Assembly: GCA_963837265.1 (NCBI GenBank)
Contig: CAWIMQ010000001.1
Coordinates: 310,001-374,000, forward strand
DNA: 64,000 nt
Reading direction: 5' to 3'
Source of the DNA: DATBLE01 sp963837265
GTDB lineage: Bacteria > Actinomycetota > Thermoleophilia > Gaiellales > Gaiellaceae
Below are positions 15,152-23,697 of this stretch, in pieces (the first letter of the stretch is position 1; the number at the start of each line of letters is the position of its first letter). The notes beneath the pieces are model-generated. The model made no database searches. It had not been told where the DNA came from and saw only the letters and a list, made by a program, of their open reading frames with translations. The translations under genes and the position numbers were made by a program.

Positions 15152-15427
15152 ATGGCATCGGGAAAGCAGCGAGGCAGCGAGCAGGCGCCGCGGCGGCGAC
15201 CGCCGGCGGGCGCGCTGCCGCGGCGGCGCAACTGCCGCTTCTGCCGTGACAAGGTCGAGGAGGTCGACTACAAGAACATCGCCTCCCTCCGACCGTTCAT
15301 CTCGGAGAGGGGCAAGATCCGCTCGCGCCGGATCACCGGCGCCTGCCGCCGGCACCAGGTGCAGGTCGCCGCGGCGGTGAAGCGCGCGCGAGAGATGGCG
15401 CTCCTCCCCTACGTCTCCGGGAACTGA
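15152..15427 (+). CDS. rpsR: 30S ribosomal protein S18
   Basis: 91 residues with a basic N-terminal extension, then NCRFCRDKVEEVDYKN, LRPFISERGKIRSRRITGAC and RRHQVQVAAAVKRAREMALL. The cysteines Cys-x-x-Cys and the later Cys in TGAC mark the zinc-binding (C+) form of S18. Pairs with S6 on the small subunit. ATG after CAAGGAGAG. The stop codon overlaps the rplI start (TGATG), coupling their translation. Confidence 0.96.
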   Translation: MASGKQRGSEQAPRRRPPAGALPRRRNCRFCRDKVEEVDYKNIASLRPFISERGKIRSRRITGACRRHQVQVAAAVKRAREMALLPYVSGN

Positions 15428-16023
15428 TGGAGGTCATCCTCCTGAAGGACGTCGACAAGGTCGGCCTCCGCGGCGAGGTCGTCGACGTCGCGCGCGGGTT
15501 CGCCCGCAACTTCCTGCTGCCCAGGAAGCTGGCCGAGCCGGCGACCGCGGTCCGCGTGGCGGAGCTGCGGAAGCGCTCGGCGGCGCGCGCGCGCCAGGAG
15601 GCCTCCACGATCGAGCAGGCGCGCGAGCTCGCCGGTCGGCTCGAGAGCACCGAGCTTCGCTTCGAGGTGAAGGCCGGGCCGACCGGGTCGCTGTTCGGCT
15701 CGGTGACGCCGACCGACCTCGCCGACGAGATCTGGCGCATCGCGAAGATCCGCGTCGACCGGCGCAGGATCGCTCTCGGCGAGCCGATCAAGAAGGTCGG
15801 GCGCTACGACGTCCCGATCGAGCTCTTCACCGACGTCACCGTCGACGTGCGAACGCTCGTCGTCCCCGAGGGCGGCGAGCTGCCCCCGGACGACGACGCT
15901 CCGGAGGCCTCGGAGCCGGAGGCGCCGGCTGCGGAGGCGGCGGAGGCCGTGCCAGAGCCGGTGCCGCAGCCGGAGTCCGAGCAGGAGCAGGACCCAGCAG
16001 CGGACGAGAACGCGCCGAGGTAG
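15427..16023 (+). CDS. rplI: 50S ribosomal protein L9
   Basis: 198 residues. N-terminal domain MEVILLKDVDKVGLRGEVVD and ARGFARNFLLPRKLAEPAT, central helix rich in Arg/Glu, then C-terminal domain with KAGPTGSLFGSVTPTDLADE. The usual length is about 150; here a 45-residue acidic Glu/Pro/Ala tail is added. ATG overlaps the rpsR stop. Two hairpins follow the stop, so the rpsF operon probably ends here. Confidence 0.95.
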   Translation: MEVILLKDVDKVGLRGEVVDVARGFARNFLLPRKLAEPATAVRVAELRKRSAARARQEASTIEQARELAGRLESTELRFEVKAGPTGSLFGSVTPTDLADEIWRIAKIRVDRRRIALGEPIKKVGRYDVPIELFTDVTVDVRTLVVPEGGELPPDDDAPEASEPEAPAAEAAEAVPEPVPQPESEQEQDPAADENAPR

Positions 16024-16037
16024 GGACAGCTTCTCAA

Positions 16038-16057
16038 CAGCCCCTGTGGAGGGGCTG
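16038..16057 (+). terminator. hairpin downstream of rplI
   Basis: CAGCCCC and GGGGCTG pair over seven bases around a six-base loop, 14 bases after the rplI stop. It precedes the stronger hairpin at 16070. Confidence 0.4.
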
Positions 16058-16069
16058 GGGAAATCCGCA

Positions 16070-16098
16070 CGAAAAGGCCGCTACGAGCGGCCTTTTCG
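16070..16098 (+). terminator. rplI operon terminator
   Basis: A perfect 13-base-pair stem (CGAAAAGGCCGCT and its complement) with a three-base loop; the 3' arm ends CCTTTTCG, giving a short T-run. This is the clearest intrinsic terminator in the window. Confidence 0.75.
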
Positions 16099-16231
16099 TC
16101 CACCGGCTCTGTCCGGCCGGCATGGGAACATGCGTTCCGTTCTGCCCGCAAAGTCGCGCGGACGCCCGTGTGGAGAGCCGCGTTGTCCAAGCCCTGTTCG
16201 GCCGCGTCCGAAGGTGGTTGATTTGATCCGC

Positions 16232-17584
16232 ATGTACCAACTTGCCGAGGCTTCGCCGACCGCCCCGGTCCCGCCGCAGAATCTCGATGCCGAGGAGTCG
16301 GTCCTCGGCGCGATGATGCTCTCCCCCGGCGCGATCGGGGCGGTCAGCGAAGCCCTGTCGGCGAGCGACTTCTACCGGGCGAGCCACGGCTCGATCTACC
16401 GGGCCGCGCTCGATCTCTACGCGAAGGGCGAGCCGGTCGACGCGATCACGCTCGTGGACGAGCTCGAGCGGCGCGGCCAGCTCGACGACGTCGGCGGCCG
16501 CGCGCGAATCAACGAGCTCGCCGCCCTCGTCCCGGCGAGCTCGAACGCCGGCCACTACGCCCGCATCGTCCGGGAGATGGCCACGCTCCGCGGCCTGGTC
16601 CGGGCCGGGCAGGAGATCGCCAGGCTCGGGCTGGAGCGCGAGGGCCTGGCCGCAGCGGAGCTCGTCGACCGGGCGGAGCAGGTCGTCTTCGACCTCTCGC
16701 AGGAGCGGGCGGTGGGCGAGTTCACCCACATCGAGGACCTGCTCAAGGACTCGTTCGAGCGCATCACGGCGCTGTACGAGGCGGGGGCGGAGGTGACCGG
16801 CGTCGCCAGCGGGTACCGCGAGCTCGACCGGCTCACTTCCGGCTTCCAGCCCGGGAACCTGATCGTGGTCGCCGCCCGGCCGAGCATGGGCAAGTCGGCG
16901 TTCGGGCTGTGCGTCGCCGCGAACCTGGGCGTCCGCCAGGAGGTGCCGGTCGCGCTCTTCACGCTGGAGATGTCGAAGATGGAGGTGACGCAGCGGCTGA
17001 TGTGCTCGGAGGCGAAGGTCGAGTCGCAGCGGCTGCGCAGCGGGAAGCTCGCCCAGGAGGACTGGCCGCGGCTGACCGCCGCCTGCGACAAGCTCGCGAA
17101 GGCGCCGATCTACGTCGACGACACCGGCTCGATCACGCTGATGGAGATCCGGTCGAAGGCCCGCAGGCTGAAGATGCGCGAGCCGAACCTGGGGCTGATC
17201 GTCGTCGACTACCTCCAGCTGATGACCTCCGGCACGTCGGTCGAGAACCGGGTCCAGGAGGTCTCCCAGATCTCCCGGTCGCTGAAGGTGCTCGCCCGCG
17301 ACCTCGACGTTCCGATCGTCGCGATCTCGCAGCTCTCGCGCGCCGTCGAGCAGCGGCACGACAAGCGGCCGATCCTCTCGGACCTGAGGGAGAGCGGCAG
17401 CATCGAGCAGGACGCCGACCTCGTGCTCTTCATCTACCGCGACGAGTACTACAACGGCGAGGAGTCCGACCAGCAGGGACTGGCGGAGCTCCATCTCGCG
17501 AAGCACCGGAACGGGCCGACGGACATGCTCAAGCTCTCGTTCCTGCGCCGCTTCGCGAAGTTCGCCGACCTGGCCCAAGCATGA
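16232..17584 (+). CDS. dnaB: replicative DNA helicase DnaB
   Basis: 450 residues from the ATG chosen here (MYQLAEASPTAPVPPQNLDA). The N-terminal domain (about 15-120: DAEESVLGAMMLSPGAI; GHYARIVREMATLRGL) is joined by a linker to the RecA-like ATPase domain: AARPSMGKSAFG (Walker A), FTLEMSKMEVTQRLM, LIVVDYLQLM (Walker B), ISQLSRAVEQR and SGSIEQDADLVLFIYRDEYY. No intein interrupts it. In-frame GTG (16214) and TTG (16223) starts sit behind GAAGG and cannot be excluded. It unwinds DNA ahead of the fork as a hexamer. Lies after the rplI terminator, so it is probably transcribed separately. Confidence 0.95.
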   Translation: MYQLAEASPTAPVPPQNLDAEESVLGAMMLSPGAIGAVSEALSASDFYRASHGSIYRAALDLYAKGEPVDAITLVDELERRGQLDDVGGRARINELAALVPASSNAGHYARIVREMATLRGLVRAGQEIARLGLEREGLAAAELVDRAEQVVFDLSQERAVGEFTHIEDLLKDSFERITALYEAGAEVTGVASGYRELDRLTSGFQPGNLIVVAARPSMGKSAFGLCVAANLGVRQEVPVALFTLEMSKMEVTQRLMCSEAKVESQRLRSGKLAQEDWPRLTAACDKLAKAPIYVDDTGSITLMEIRSKARRLKMREPNLGLIVVDYLQLMTSGTSVENRVQEVSQISRSLKVLARDLDVPIVAISQLSRAVEQRHDKRPILSDLRESGSIEQDADLVLFIYRDEYYNGEESDQQGLAELHLAKHRNGPTDMLKLSFLRRFAKFADLAQA

Positions 17585-17631
17585 GCAGACCTCCGGGGTA
17601 GAGGAAGGGAGGGCGGACGGAAGCACATCAG

Positions 17632-17841
17632 GTGATCTGGCTCGGCGCCGAGGCGACGGACTACGCCGTCCCGTGCGAAGCGTGCCACGACGAGCGCGGC
17701 TGGCCGCGGCTCGGCGGGCAGACCGTCGTCCAGGGCACGCTCCGGCGCGACGCGGACGTCGGCTTCACCACGTGCCGCCGCGGGCACCGGATCCGCGTCC
17801 GGCGGATCGCACGTCTCAGAGTCGCCGTCGCCGCCCGCTGA
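17632..17841 (+). CDS. small putative zinc-ribbon protein
   Basis: 69 residues from a GTG. Contains CEACHDERGWPRLGG and, thirty residues later, TTCRRGHRIRVRR, that is Cys-x-x-Cys plus Cys-x-x-Gly-His, spacing suitable for one zinc ion. The two halves are joined by a strand-rich VVQGTLRRDADVGF. The C-terminus is basic, so nucleic-acid binding is possible. It sits 47 bases after dnaB and about 90 before purA, on the same strand. Not recognised as a named family. Confidence 0.55.
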   Translation: MIWLGAEATDYAVPCEACHDERGWPRLGGQTVVQGTLRRDADVGFTTCRRGHRIRVRRIARLRVAVAAR

Positions 17842-17934
17842 GACAAGCGGCGTCGCCGCCCGCTGCCGCGGGCCGAAACGCAAGGTCGCCACGCGCGAAG
17901 CGGGACGGCGCTGGCCGCATTCATACTCCGGATC

Positions 17935-19218
17935 GTGCCTGCAACCGTCATCGTCGGCGCCCAGTGGGGCGACGAGGGGAAGGGCAAGATCGTCGACCTG
18001 CTCGCCCGCGACGCGGATCTGGTCTGCCGCTATAACGGGGGGCCGAACGCCGGCCACACGATCGTCGCCGGCGGGGAGACGTACAAGCTCCGGCACATGC
18101 CCTCGGGGATCCTGTGGGGCAAGGAGTGCGTGATCGGCGCCGGCTGCGTCGTCGACCCGGGCGTGTTCGTCGAGGAGCTGGACGACTTCGAGCGCCGCGG
18201 GATCTCCACCGGCCTCGTCCGGTTGTCCGGCAACGCCCACGTGATCATGCCGTGGCACCTGGCGATCGACCAGGCCGGGGAGCGGCGGCTCGGCAAGCTG
18301 CAGATCGGCACGACGCGGCGCGGGATCGGCCCCGCGTACGCCGACAAGGCGTACCGGCTCGGGATCCGGCTCCAGGATCTCTTCGACCCGAAGATCCTGC
18401 GCCAGAAGATCGAAGTGGCGCTCACCGAGAAGAACGTGTGGCTCGAGCGGGTGTACGGCGTGGAGCCGGTCGAGCTCGAGGAGCTGGCCGCCCGCCACGA
18501 GGCCCACGCGCGGAGGCTCCGCCCCCACCTCGCGGACACATCGCTGCTGGTCGACCGCGCCCTCCGTGCGGGGAGGCGCGTCCTGCTCGAGGGCGCGCAC
18601 GGGACGCTCCTCGACCTCGACCACGGCACCTACCCGTTCGTGACCTCGTCGCCGACCCTGGCCGGCGGCGCGTGCACCGGGATCGGGATGGGTCCGACCC
18701 GGATCGAATCGGTGATCGGGGTCGCCAAGGCGTACGTGACCCGCGTCGGCGCAGGGCCGTTCCCGACCGAGATCGAAGGCCCCGACCAGGAGCGCATTCG
18801 CGCCCTCGGCGGCGAGCTCGGCACGGTCACGGGCCGGGAGCGCCGCTGCGGCTGGCTCGACCTCGTCGCGCTCCGTTATGCCGTGCGGCTGAACGGGATC
18901 ACGTCCCTGGCCCTGACGAAGCTGGACGTGCTCTCGTCGTTCGGGCAGGTTCCCGTGTGCACGAGGTACGAGCTGCGCGACGGCACGAGGACGGGTGAGT
19001 TCCCCGAGCACCAGAGCGACTTCCACGCCGCCCGACCGGTGTACGAGACGCTCCCGGGGTGGGGCGAGCCCCTCGACGGCGCCGAGCTGCCGGACGCCGC
19101 CCGCCGGTACGTCGAGCTCGTCGAGCGCGAGCTCGACGTCGAGGTCTCGTGGGTGGGGACCGGCGCCGAGCGGGAGCGGGTCCTGGCGCGCGGCCCGCAG
19201 CCGGAGGCTAGAGGCTGA
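17935..19218 (+). CDS. purA: adenylosuccinate synthetase
   Basis: 427 residues from a GTG. Makes adenylosuccinate from IMP, aspartate and GTP, first step to AMP. Signature VIVGAQWGDEGKGKIVDLL holds the GTP loop and catalytic Asp; NGGPNAGHTIV carries the catalytic His; later GTTRRGIGPAYADKAYRLG, LLEGAHGTLLDLDHGTYPFVTSS and GVAKAYVTRVGAGPFPTE. Full family length. Its 3' end overlaps the 3' end of the convergent VOC-protein gene by 11 bases. The other purine genes of the window lie in a separate run from 21994. Confidence 0.97.
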   Translation: MPATVIVGAQWGDEGKGKIVDLLARDADLVCRYNGGPNAGHTIVAGGETYKLRHMPSGILWGKECVIGAGCVVDPGVFVEELDDFERRGISTGLVRLSGNAHVIMPWHLAIDQAGERRLGKLQIGTTRRGIGPAYADKAYRLGIRLQDLFDPKILRQKIEVALTEKNVWLERVYGVEPVELEELAARHEAHARRLRPHLADTSLLVDRALRAGRRVLLEGAHGTLLDLDHGTYPFVTSSPTLAGGACTGIGMGPTRIESVIGVAKAYVTRVGAGPFPTEIEGPDQERIRALGGELGTVTGRERRCGWLDLVALRYAVRLNGITSLALTKLDVLSSFGQVPVCTRYELRDGTRTGEFPEHQSDFHAARPVYETLPGWGEPLDGAELPDAARRYVELVERELDVEVSWVGTGAERERVLARGPQPEARG

Positions 19219-19624
19219 CCGAGCCGTCCTCCGCGAGCGTCCAGTGCGGGTTGTGGGCGACCTCCCAGGGATGGCCGTCGGGGTCGACGAACACGCCCGA
19301 GTAGCCGCCCCAGAACGTCTCCGCGCCCGGGCGCCCGACGGTCGCGCCTGCAGCCTCGGCCTCGGCGAGCACGGCGTCGACCTCGGACGGCGAGCGGGTG
19401 TTGTACGCGAGCGTGACCCCGCCCCAGCCGCCGCCGTCCTCGACACCCGAGTCCTGGGCGAGCTGCCCGCGGCCCCAGAGCGCGACGATCATGCAGCCGG
19501 CCTGGAAGAAGACCACGTCGTCGTCCGGCGCCGCGTTCGTCTTCCACCCGAGCGCCTCGTAGAAGGCGCGGGCCCGGGCGAGGTCGCGGACGCCGAGCGT
19601 GATCAGGCTGAGACGCTGCTCCAC
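19208..19624 (-). CDS. VOC (glyoxalase/bleomycin resistance-like) family protein
   Basis: 138 residues with two beta-alpha-beta-beta-beta modules: LSLITLGVRDLARARAFYEA and ALGWKTNAA in the first, then VFVDPDGHPWEVAHNPHW at the end. The His of GHPWE fits a metal ligand and Gln/Glu partners are possible, but which reaction it catalyses cannot be told. Last gene of the minus-strand run fdhD-mobA-methyltransferase-VOC, 10 bases after the methyltransferase; the link may be only positional. Confidence 0.82.
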   Translation of the reverse strand: MEQRLSLITLGVRDLARARAFYEALGWKTNAAPDDDVVFFQAGCMIVALWGRGQLAQDSGVEDGGGWGGVTLAYNTRSPSEVDAVLAEAEAAGATVGRPGAETFWGGYSGVFVDPDGHPWEVAHNPHWTLAEDGSVSL

Positions 19625-19634
19625 GGCGGAAAGG

Positions 19635-20420
19635 CTAGACCATGCCGAGCGTGTACCAGGCGTGGGCGGTCAGGCTGAACGAGCCGACGGGGGAGCCCAC
19701 CCGGCGGTGGAAGGCGTCGCGCACGGCATTGCGCGTCGTCTCGTCCAGGGAGGCGAGGTGCGAGCCGGACGGGCCGACGCCCCCGAGAAAGGATTGCCAG
19801 AGCTCGTCGAAGTCCGAGTACCTCGACGAGACGACGAGCGATCCGTCCACGACCTGCTCGAGCCCGGTCTCGCTCCACAGCGCCGCGAGCTCGCCGGCCC
19901 GCCCGCCGAAGCGATCGACCTCGTCCGGGGCGGCGGGATCGACCTCGCGGACTGCGTCCCAGAACGACCGGAGCATGGTCATCCCGCCGGTGAAGTCCCA
20001 CACGCAGGCGGCCACGCGCCCTCCTGGGCGTGTGACCCTGGCCATCTCGGCGGCGGCGGCCGCCTGGTCCCCCACGAAGTGGAACACGAGCTGGGCGAGC
20101 GAGCAGTCGAACGTGCCGTCCGCGAACGGAAGCCTCTCGGCCGAGGCGACCTGGACGTCCGCTCCCGGTACCTCCCCGCGGCACGCCCCGACGAACGGCG
20201 GAGAGGGGTCGGTGGCCGCGACGCGCTCCGGCCCGACGATCTCCGCGAGCCGGCAGGTGAGCGCGCCCGGGCCGCAGCCGACGTCGAGCACCGCCTCACC
20301 GGCCGCGACTCCGGCGGCGCGAGCGAACTCGTGCGCGAGCGGCCGGCTGTAGCGGCCCATGAACCGCTCATACGCTTCGGCGTCGTGGAAGAACGGCCGG
20401 TCAGGATCGGACGAGGTCAT
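19635..20420 (-). CDS. class I SAM-dependent methyltransferase
   Basis: 261 residues. Methyltransferase-11/UbiE-like fold: RYSRPLAHEFARAAG before motif I VLDVGCGPGALTCRLAE, acidic loop VAATDPSPPFV, ADVQVASAERLPFADGTFD and VTRPGGRVAACVWDF. The C-terminal third (about 170-261) is a substrate cap ending in SFSLTAHAWYTLGMV. Substrate unknown. The start overlaps the end of mobA by 20 bases, so it belongs to the fdhD-mobA operon, but the family itself gives no link to molybdenum cofactor. Confidence 0.85.
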   Translation of the reverse strand: MTSSDPDRPFFHDAEAYERFMGRYSRPLAHEFARAAGVAAGEAVLDVGCGPGALTCRLAEIVGPERVAATDPSPPFVGACRGEVPGADVQVASAERLPFADGTFDCSLAQLVFHFVGDQAAAAAEMARVTRPGGRVAACVWDFTGGMTMLRSFWDAVREVDPAAPDEVDRFGGRAGELAALWSETGLEQVVDGSLVVSSRYSDFDELWQSFLGGVGPSGSHLASLDETTRNAVRDAFHRRVGSPVGSFSLTAHAWYTLGMV

Positions 20421-20931
20421 CGGGCGTGTTCACGTTGGCGAGCAGAGCGGGCTGGATTCTTACAACACGGGCGTCGAGCTCGTCGACCGCGGCGCGAAGG
20501 GCGAGCTCGCCGGCCGCGAGGCGGCGCTCGAGCACGGGCAGCGCCGAGCGGCGGTAGGCGCCGGGCAGCGGGCCCGTCTGCGGAACGGCCGCGTCCGCGC
20601 AGGCGCCGGCCAGGGCGGCGAGGTCCTCCGGCCGCACTCGCGGAGTGTCCACCGGCAGCATCAGGCAGACGTCGTTCGCGGCGGCGCGGAGCCCGGCGAC
20701 GACGCCGGCGATCGGTGCGCGGACACCGGTCCCGTCGTCGAGGAGCGGAAAGGGAAGGTCGAGCCCGTCTGCCGTCTTGCCGACCGCCATCCGCTCGTCG
20801 CAGAAGGCGAGCGCCTCCCACCCGATCTCGGCGAGCGTGCGTCCGTCGAGACGGGCGAGCGCCTTGGGGGAGCCGAACCGCGTGCTCCCGCCGCCGACGA
20901 GCAGGATGCCGGTCAGGCCTCGACTCGCCAC
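20401..20931 (-). CDS. mobA: molybdenum cofactor guanylyltransferase
   Basis: 176 residues from a GTG (VASRGLTGILLVGGGSTRFG). MobA joins GMP to molybdopterin to give the bis-MGD cofactor of formate dehydrogenases and relatives. Nucleotidyltransferase landmarks: LVGGGSTRFGSPKALARLDG (the usual Gly-Gly-x-Ser/Arg-Arg-Met/Phe-Gly-x-Asp-Lys loop), LDDGTGVRAPIAGVVAGLRA, and LMLPVDTPRVRPEDL with the metal-binding Asp. C-terminus VNTPDDL is typical of MobA. Overlaps the 3' end of fdhD by 19 bases; the pairing supports the assignment. Slightly short (family about 190-200). Confidence 0.87.
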   Translation of the reverse strand: MASRGLTGILLVGGGSTRFGSPKALARLDGRTLAEIGWEALAFCDERMAVGKTADGLDLPFPLLDDGTGVRAPIAGVVAGLRAAANDVCLMLPVDTPRVRPEDLAALAGACADAAVPQTGPLPGAYRRSALPVLERRLAAGELALRAAVDELDARVVRIQPALLANVNTPDDLVRS

Positions 20932-21713
20932 GGTTCCGTGTAGACGTTCACGCGGCCGCCGCGGACGAACCCGCAGAGCGTGACGCCGCGGTCGGCCGCG
21001 AGCTCGACCGCGAGGCTGGACGGCGCGCCGACCGCGACCAGCAGCGGACAGCCGGCGACCGCCGCCTTCTGGACGAGCTCGAACGACACGCGGCCGCTGA
21101 CACACAGGATCGCGTCCACGAGCGGCAGCCGGGCCCGGGCGAACGCCCAGCCGACCACCTTGTCCAGCGCGTTGTGACGGCCGACGTCCTCGCGCAGGCA
21201 GAGCAGGCCGCCGCGTGAGTCGAACAGCCCGGTCGCGTGCAGGCCCCCGGTGGCGGCGAACGTGGGCTGGGCCTCCCGGAGGCGCTCGGGGAGGCCCTGC
21301 ACCAGGGCAGCCGGGACCCTGAGGAGGCTCTCGACGCGAGGGGCGTCGACGGCGACCGCCTCGAGGGCGCCCTTCCCGCAGACCCCGCATGAGGACGAGG
21401 TGTAGAAGCTGCGTCGGAGCCGTTCCGGATCGACGCCCGGCGCGTCGACCTCCACCGTGTTCGCAGCGAGGTCGTCGGGGAGCCGCGCGGCGGCCGGACG
21501 GAGCCCCTCCGAGAGGCAGAAGCCGAGCGCGAGCTCCTCGTCGTGCCCCGGCGTTCGCATCGTCACCGCCACCGGCCGGCCCTCGATCCTGATCTCGAGC
21601 GGCTCCTCGACCGCGACCAGGTCGGACTGTGCCCCACCGGACGGGAGCCGGCGCACCTCCACCTCGGCCGCTGCGTAGGGCGGGACGTCGCTCGCCGACG
21701 GCTTCGCGGCCAC
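20913..21713 (-). CDS. fdhD: formate dehydrogenase accessory sulfurtransferase FdhD
   Basis: 266 residues. FdhD passes sulfur from a cysteine desulfurase to the molybdenum cofactor of formate dehydrogenase. Conserved elements: AVEEPLEIRIEGRPVAVTMR, TPGHDEELALGFCLSEGL, the functional cysteines in SSSCGVCGKGAL, REDVGRHNALDKVVG, ILCVSGRVSFELVQKAAVAG and LCGFVRG near the end. First gene of the operon, start ATG at 21713, 280 bases from the divergent purD. No formate dehydrogenase structural gene is in the window; together with tRNA-Sec it suggests a selenocysteine-containing one elsewhere. Confidence 0.94.
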   Translation of the reverse strand: MAAKPSASDVPPYAAAEVEVRRLPSGGAQSDLVAVEEPLEIRIEGRPVAVTMRTPGHDEELALGFCLSEGLRPAAARLPDDLAANTVEVDAPGVDPERLRRSFYTSSSCGVCGKGALEAVAVDAPRVESLLRVPAALVQGLPERLREAQPTFAATGGLHATGLFDSRGGLLCLREDVGRHNALDKVVGWAFARARLPLVDAILCVSGRVSFELVQKAAVAGCPLLVAVGAPSSLAVELAADRGVTLCGFVRGGRVNVYTEPWRVEA

Positions 21714-21876
21714 CGAGCAAGCCTAGCCCCCGGCCGCCGCCCCGCGCCGCTCGCGGGCGTGCTCAGACCGCGCGCCGGGTCTCGCACACCGTCCGTCACC
21801 GCTCCCCCACCGCCGGCCGGAGCCGCCCCGCGCCGCAGGACGGTCTTCCGGGGGCTCCGGGTCCGCGGGGCCCCCG

Positions 21877-21894
21877 GGGGGAGCGAGCTCCCCC
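21877..21894. other. hairpin in the fdhD-purD intergenic region
   Basis: GGGGGAGC and GCTCCCCC pair perfectly with a two-base loop, preceded by a further C/G-run inverted repeat. It lies in the 280-base divergent region between fdhD and purD, about 100 bases before the purD start. Could shape the purD leader; no known purine riboswitch core was seen. Confidence 0.3.
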
Positions 21895-21993
21895 GAACGA
21901 ACGCTAGCGAGGATCCAGATACGGGTCCGTGCCGGATCCGGGCCGGAAGCGTGCCGAAGAACAACGGCCGCCGGGCGACACTAGACTCGCGCC

Positions 21994-23214
21994 GTGCGGG
22001 TGCTGATCGTCGGCTCGGGGGGGCGAGAGCACGCGCTTGCGTGGACGCTCTCCCGGAGCGACGACTCGGCGGAGCTTCACGCCGCGCCGGGGAACCCCGG
22101 CATCGCCGCGCTGGGCGAGTGCCACCCGGTTCGGGCCGAGGACGGGGACGGATTGCTCGCGCTCGCCCAGGCGCTGGAGATCGACCTCGCCGTGATCGGG
22201 CCGGAGGCGCCGCTCGTCGCCGGTGTAGCCGACCAGCTCCGCCACGGGGGCATCTCGGTCCTCGGGCCGAGCGCGGCGGCCGCGCGCATCGAAGGGTCGA
22301 AGAGCTTCGCCAAGGAGGTGCTGCAGGCGGCCGGGGTGCCCGCGGCCGCGGCGCTGGCCGTCGCGCGGCCGCCGTGCGTCGTCAAGGCGGACGGGCTCGC
22401 CGCGGGCAAGGGCGTCTTCGTGTGCCACACCCAGGAGGAGCTCGACGCCGGGCTCGCCGCGGTCGCGCTGCACGGCGGACCGACCGTGGTCGAGGAGCTG
22501 CTCGAGGGAGAGGAGCTGTCCGTCTTCGCGCTCACCGACGGCAGCAGGACCATTCCTCTCGGCGCCGCCCGTGACTACAAGCGCGCCGGCGACGGCGACA
22601 CGGGCCCGAACACCGGCGGCATGGGCTCGTTCTCGCCGGCGACGGACTTCGGGCCCGGAGCGGTCGCGAGCCTGGTCGACCGGATCCACGGACCGGTGAT
22701 CGAGCACCTTGGCCGCTGCGGAGCGCCGTTCACCGGCGTGCTCTTCGCCGGGCTGATGCTGACCGCCGACGGTCCCCGCGTGCTCGAGTTCAATTGCCGT
22801 CTCGGCGACCCGGAGGCCCAGTCGATCCTTCCCTGTCTCGACGGCGACCTGCTCGGCGCTCTCGGCGCTGCCGCTGCCGGCGACCTGCGCGGGGTCGCGA
22901 TCGAGACGAGCAGCCGAGCCGCCGTCACCGTCGTCGTCGCCGCCGGGTCCTACCCCGAGGGGGGCGACAGCGGCTCGCCGATCGCGGGAATCGAGGCGGC
23001 GGAGCAGACGGGAGCGCTCGTCTTCCACGCCGGCACCGCCCGCCGCGGCGACCGGCTGGTCACGAACGGCGGCAGAATCCTCGGCGTGACCGGCACGGCG
23101 AACGAGCTCGAGCAGGCGCGCACGCTCGCATACGCGGGCGCCGAGCGGATCTCGTTCGCCGGCGCCCGCTTCCGGGTCGACATCGCCCAACCGGAGCCGA
23201 GCCGTGCTCGGTAG
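21994..23214 (+). CDS. purD: phosphoribosylamine-glycine ligase
   Basis: 406 residues from a GTG. ATP-grasp enzyme, second step of purine synthesis: phosphoribosylamine plus glycine to GAR. Motifs MRVLIVGSGGREHALAWTL, VIGPEAPLVAGVADQL, PPCVVKADGLAAGKGVFVCH, GPNTGGMGSFSPA, and VLEFNCRLGDPEAQSILP. Slightly shorter than many homologues (about 420-430). First gene of a run purD-purE-purB-purC-purS-purQ on the same strand, with 45 bases to purE and then overlaps. Confidence 0.96.
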   Translation: MRVLIVGSGGREHALAWTLSRSDDSAELHAAPGNPGIAALGECHPVRAEDGDGLLALAQALEIDLAVIGPEAPLVAGVADQLRHGGISVLGPSAAAARIEGSKSFAKEVLQAAGVPAAAALAVARPPCVVKADGLAAGKGVFVCHTQEELDAGLAAVALHGGPTVVEELLEGEELSVFALTDGSRTIPLGAARDYKRAGDGDTGPNTGGMGSFSPATDFGPGAVASLVDRIHGPVIEHLGRCGAPFTGVLFAGLMLTADGPRVLEFNCRLGDPEAQSILPCLDGDLLGALGAAAAGDLRGVAIETSSRAAVTVVVAAGSYPEGGDSGSPIAGIEAAEQTGALVFHAGTARRGDRLVTNGGRILGVTGTANELEQARTLAYAGAERISFAGARFRVDIAQPEPSRAR

Positions 23215-23259
23215 GGGCTGCACCCGAGCCGGCGAGGCGGGGCGGCCTGCGGTGCCGCG

Positions 23260-23676
23260 GTGAGCTCCTCCGGGCCGCTGGTCGGAATCCTGGTCGGATC
23301 CGAGTCGGATCGCGAGCGAATGCAGGACGCGGTCGAGGAGCTCGATGCCCGCGGGATCGTCCACGAGTTCGAAGTCCGCTCGGCGCACCGCGACCCGCAG
23401 GCCGTGGCCGAGTACGCGTCCGGCGCACGCGAGCGAGGGCTGCGCGTGCTGATCTGCGGCGCCGGCCTGGCCGCCGCCCTTCCCGGCGTCGTCGCAGCCC
23501 ACACCGACCTGCCCGTGATCGGAGTCCCCCTGCGCTCGTCGAAGAGCGTCCTCGACGGGCTCGACGCGCTCCTCTCGATCGTCCAGATGCCGCCCGGGGT
23601 GCCGGTCGCCTGCGTGGGGGTGGACAACGCGCGCAACGCAGCCGTCCTCGCCGCGCGGATCCTCGGCGCGTCGTAG
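23260..23676 (+). CDS. purE: N5-carboxyaminoimidazole ribonucleotide mutase
   Basis: 138 residues from GTG. PurE class I fold: PLVGILVGSESDRERMQDA, HEFEVRSAHRDPQAVAEYA with the catalytic His, ICGAGLAAALPGVVAAHTDLP, GVPLRSSKSVLDGLDALLS and VACVGVDNARNAAVLAARIL. About 20 residues shorter than E. coli PurE, with the C-terminus trimmed. Converts N5-CAIR to CAIR; its usual partner PurK is not in the window. 21 bases before purB. Confidence 0.93.
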   Translation: MSSSGPLVGILVGSESDRERMQDAVEELDARGIVHEFEVRSAHRDPQAVAEYASGARERGLRVLICGAGLAAALPGVVAAHTDLPVIGVPLRSSKSVLDGLDALLSIVQMPPGVPVACVGVDNARNAAVLAARILGAS

Positions 23677-23697
23677 CGGCTCGCTATTGTCAGCCGA

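Noticed and set aside
16024..16231. Replication origin near ssb/dnaB
   Set aside because: The gap holds two hairpins but no cluster of DnaA boxes, and no dnaA, dnaN or parAB is present.
21720..21993. Purine riboswitch before purD
   Set aside because: The region is a G+C-rich hairpin tract with none of the conserved purine aptamer core.
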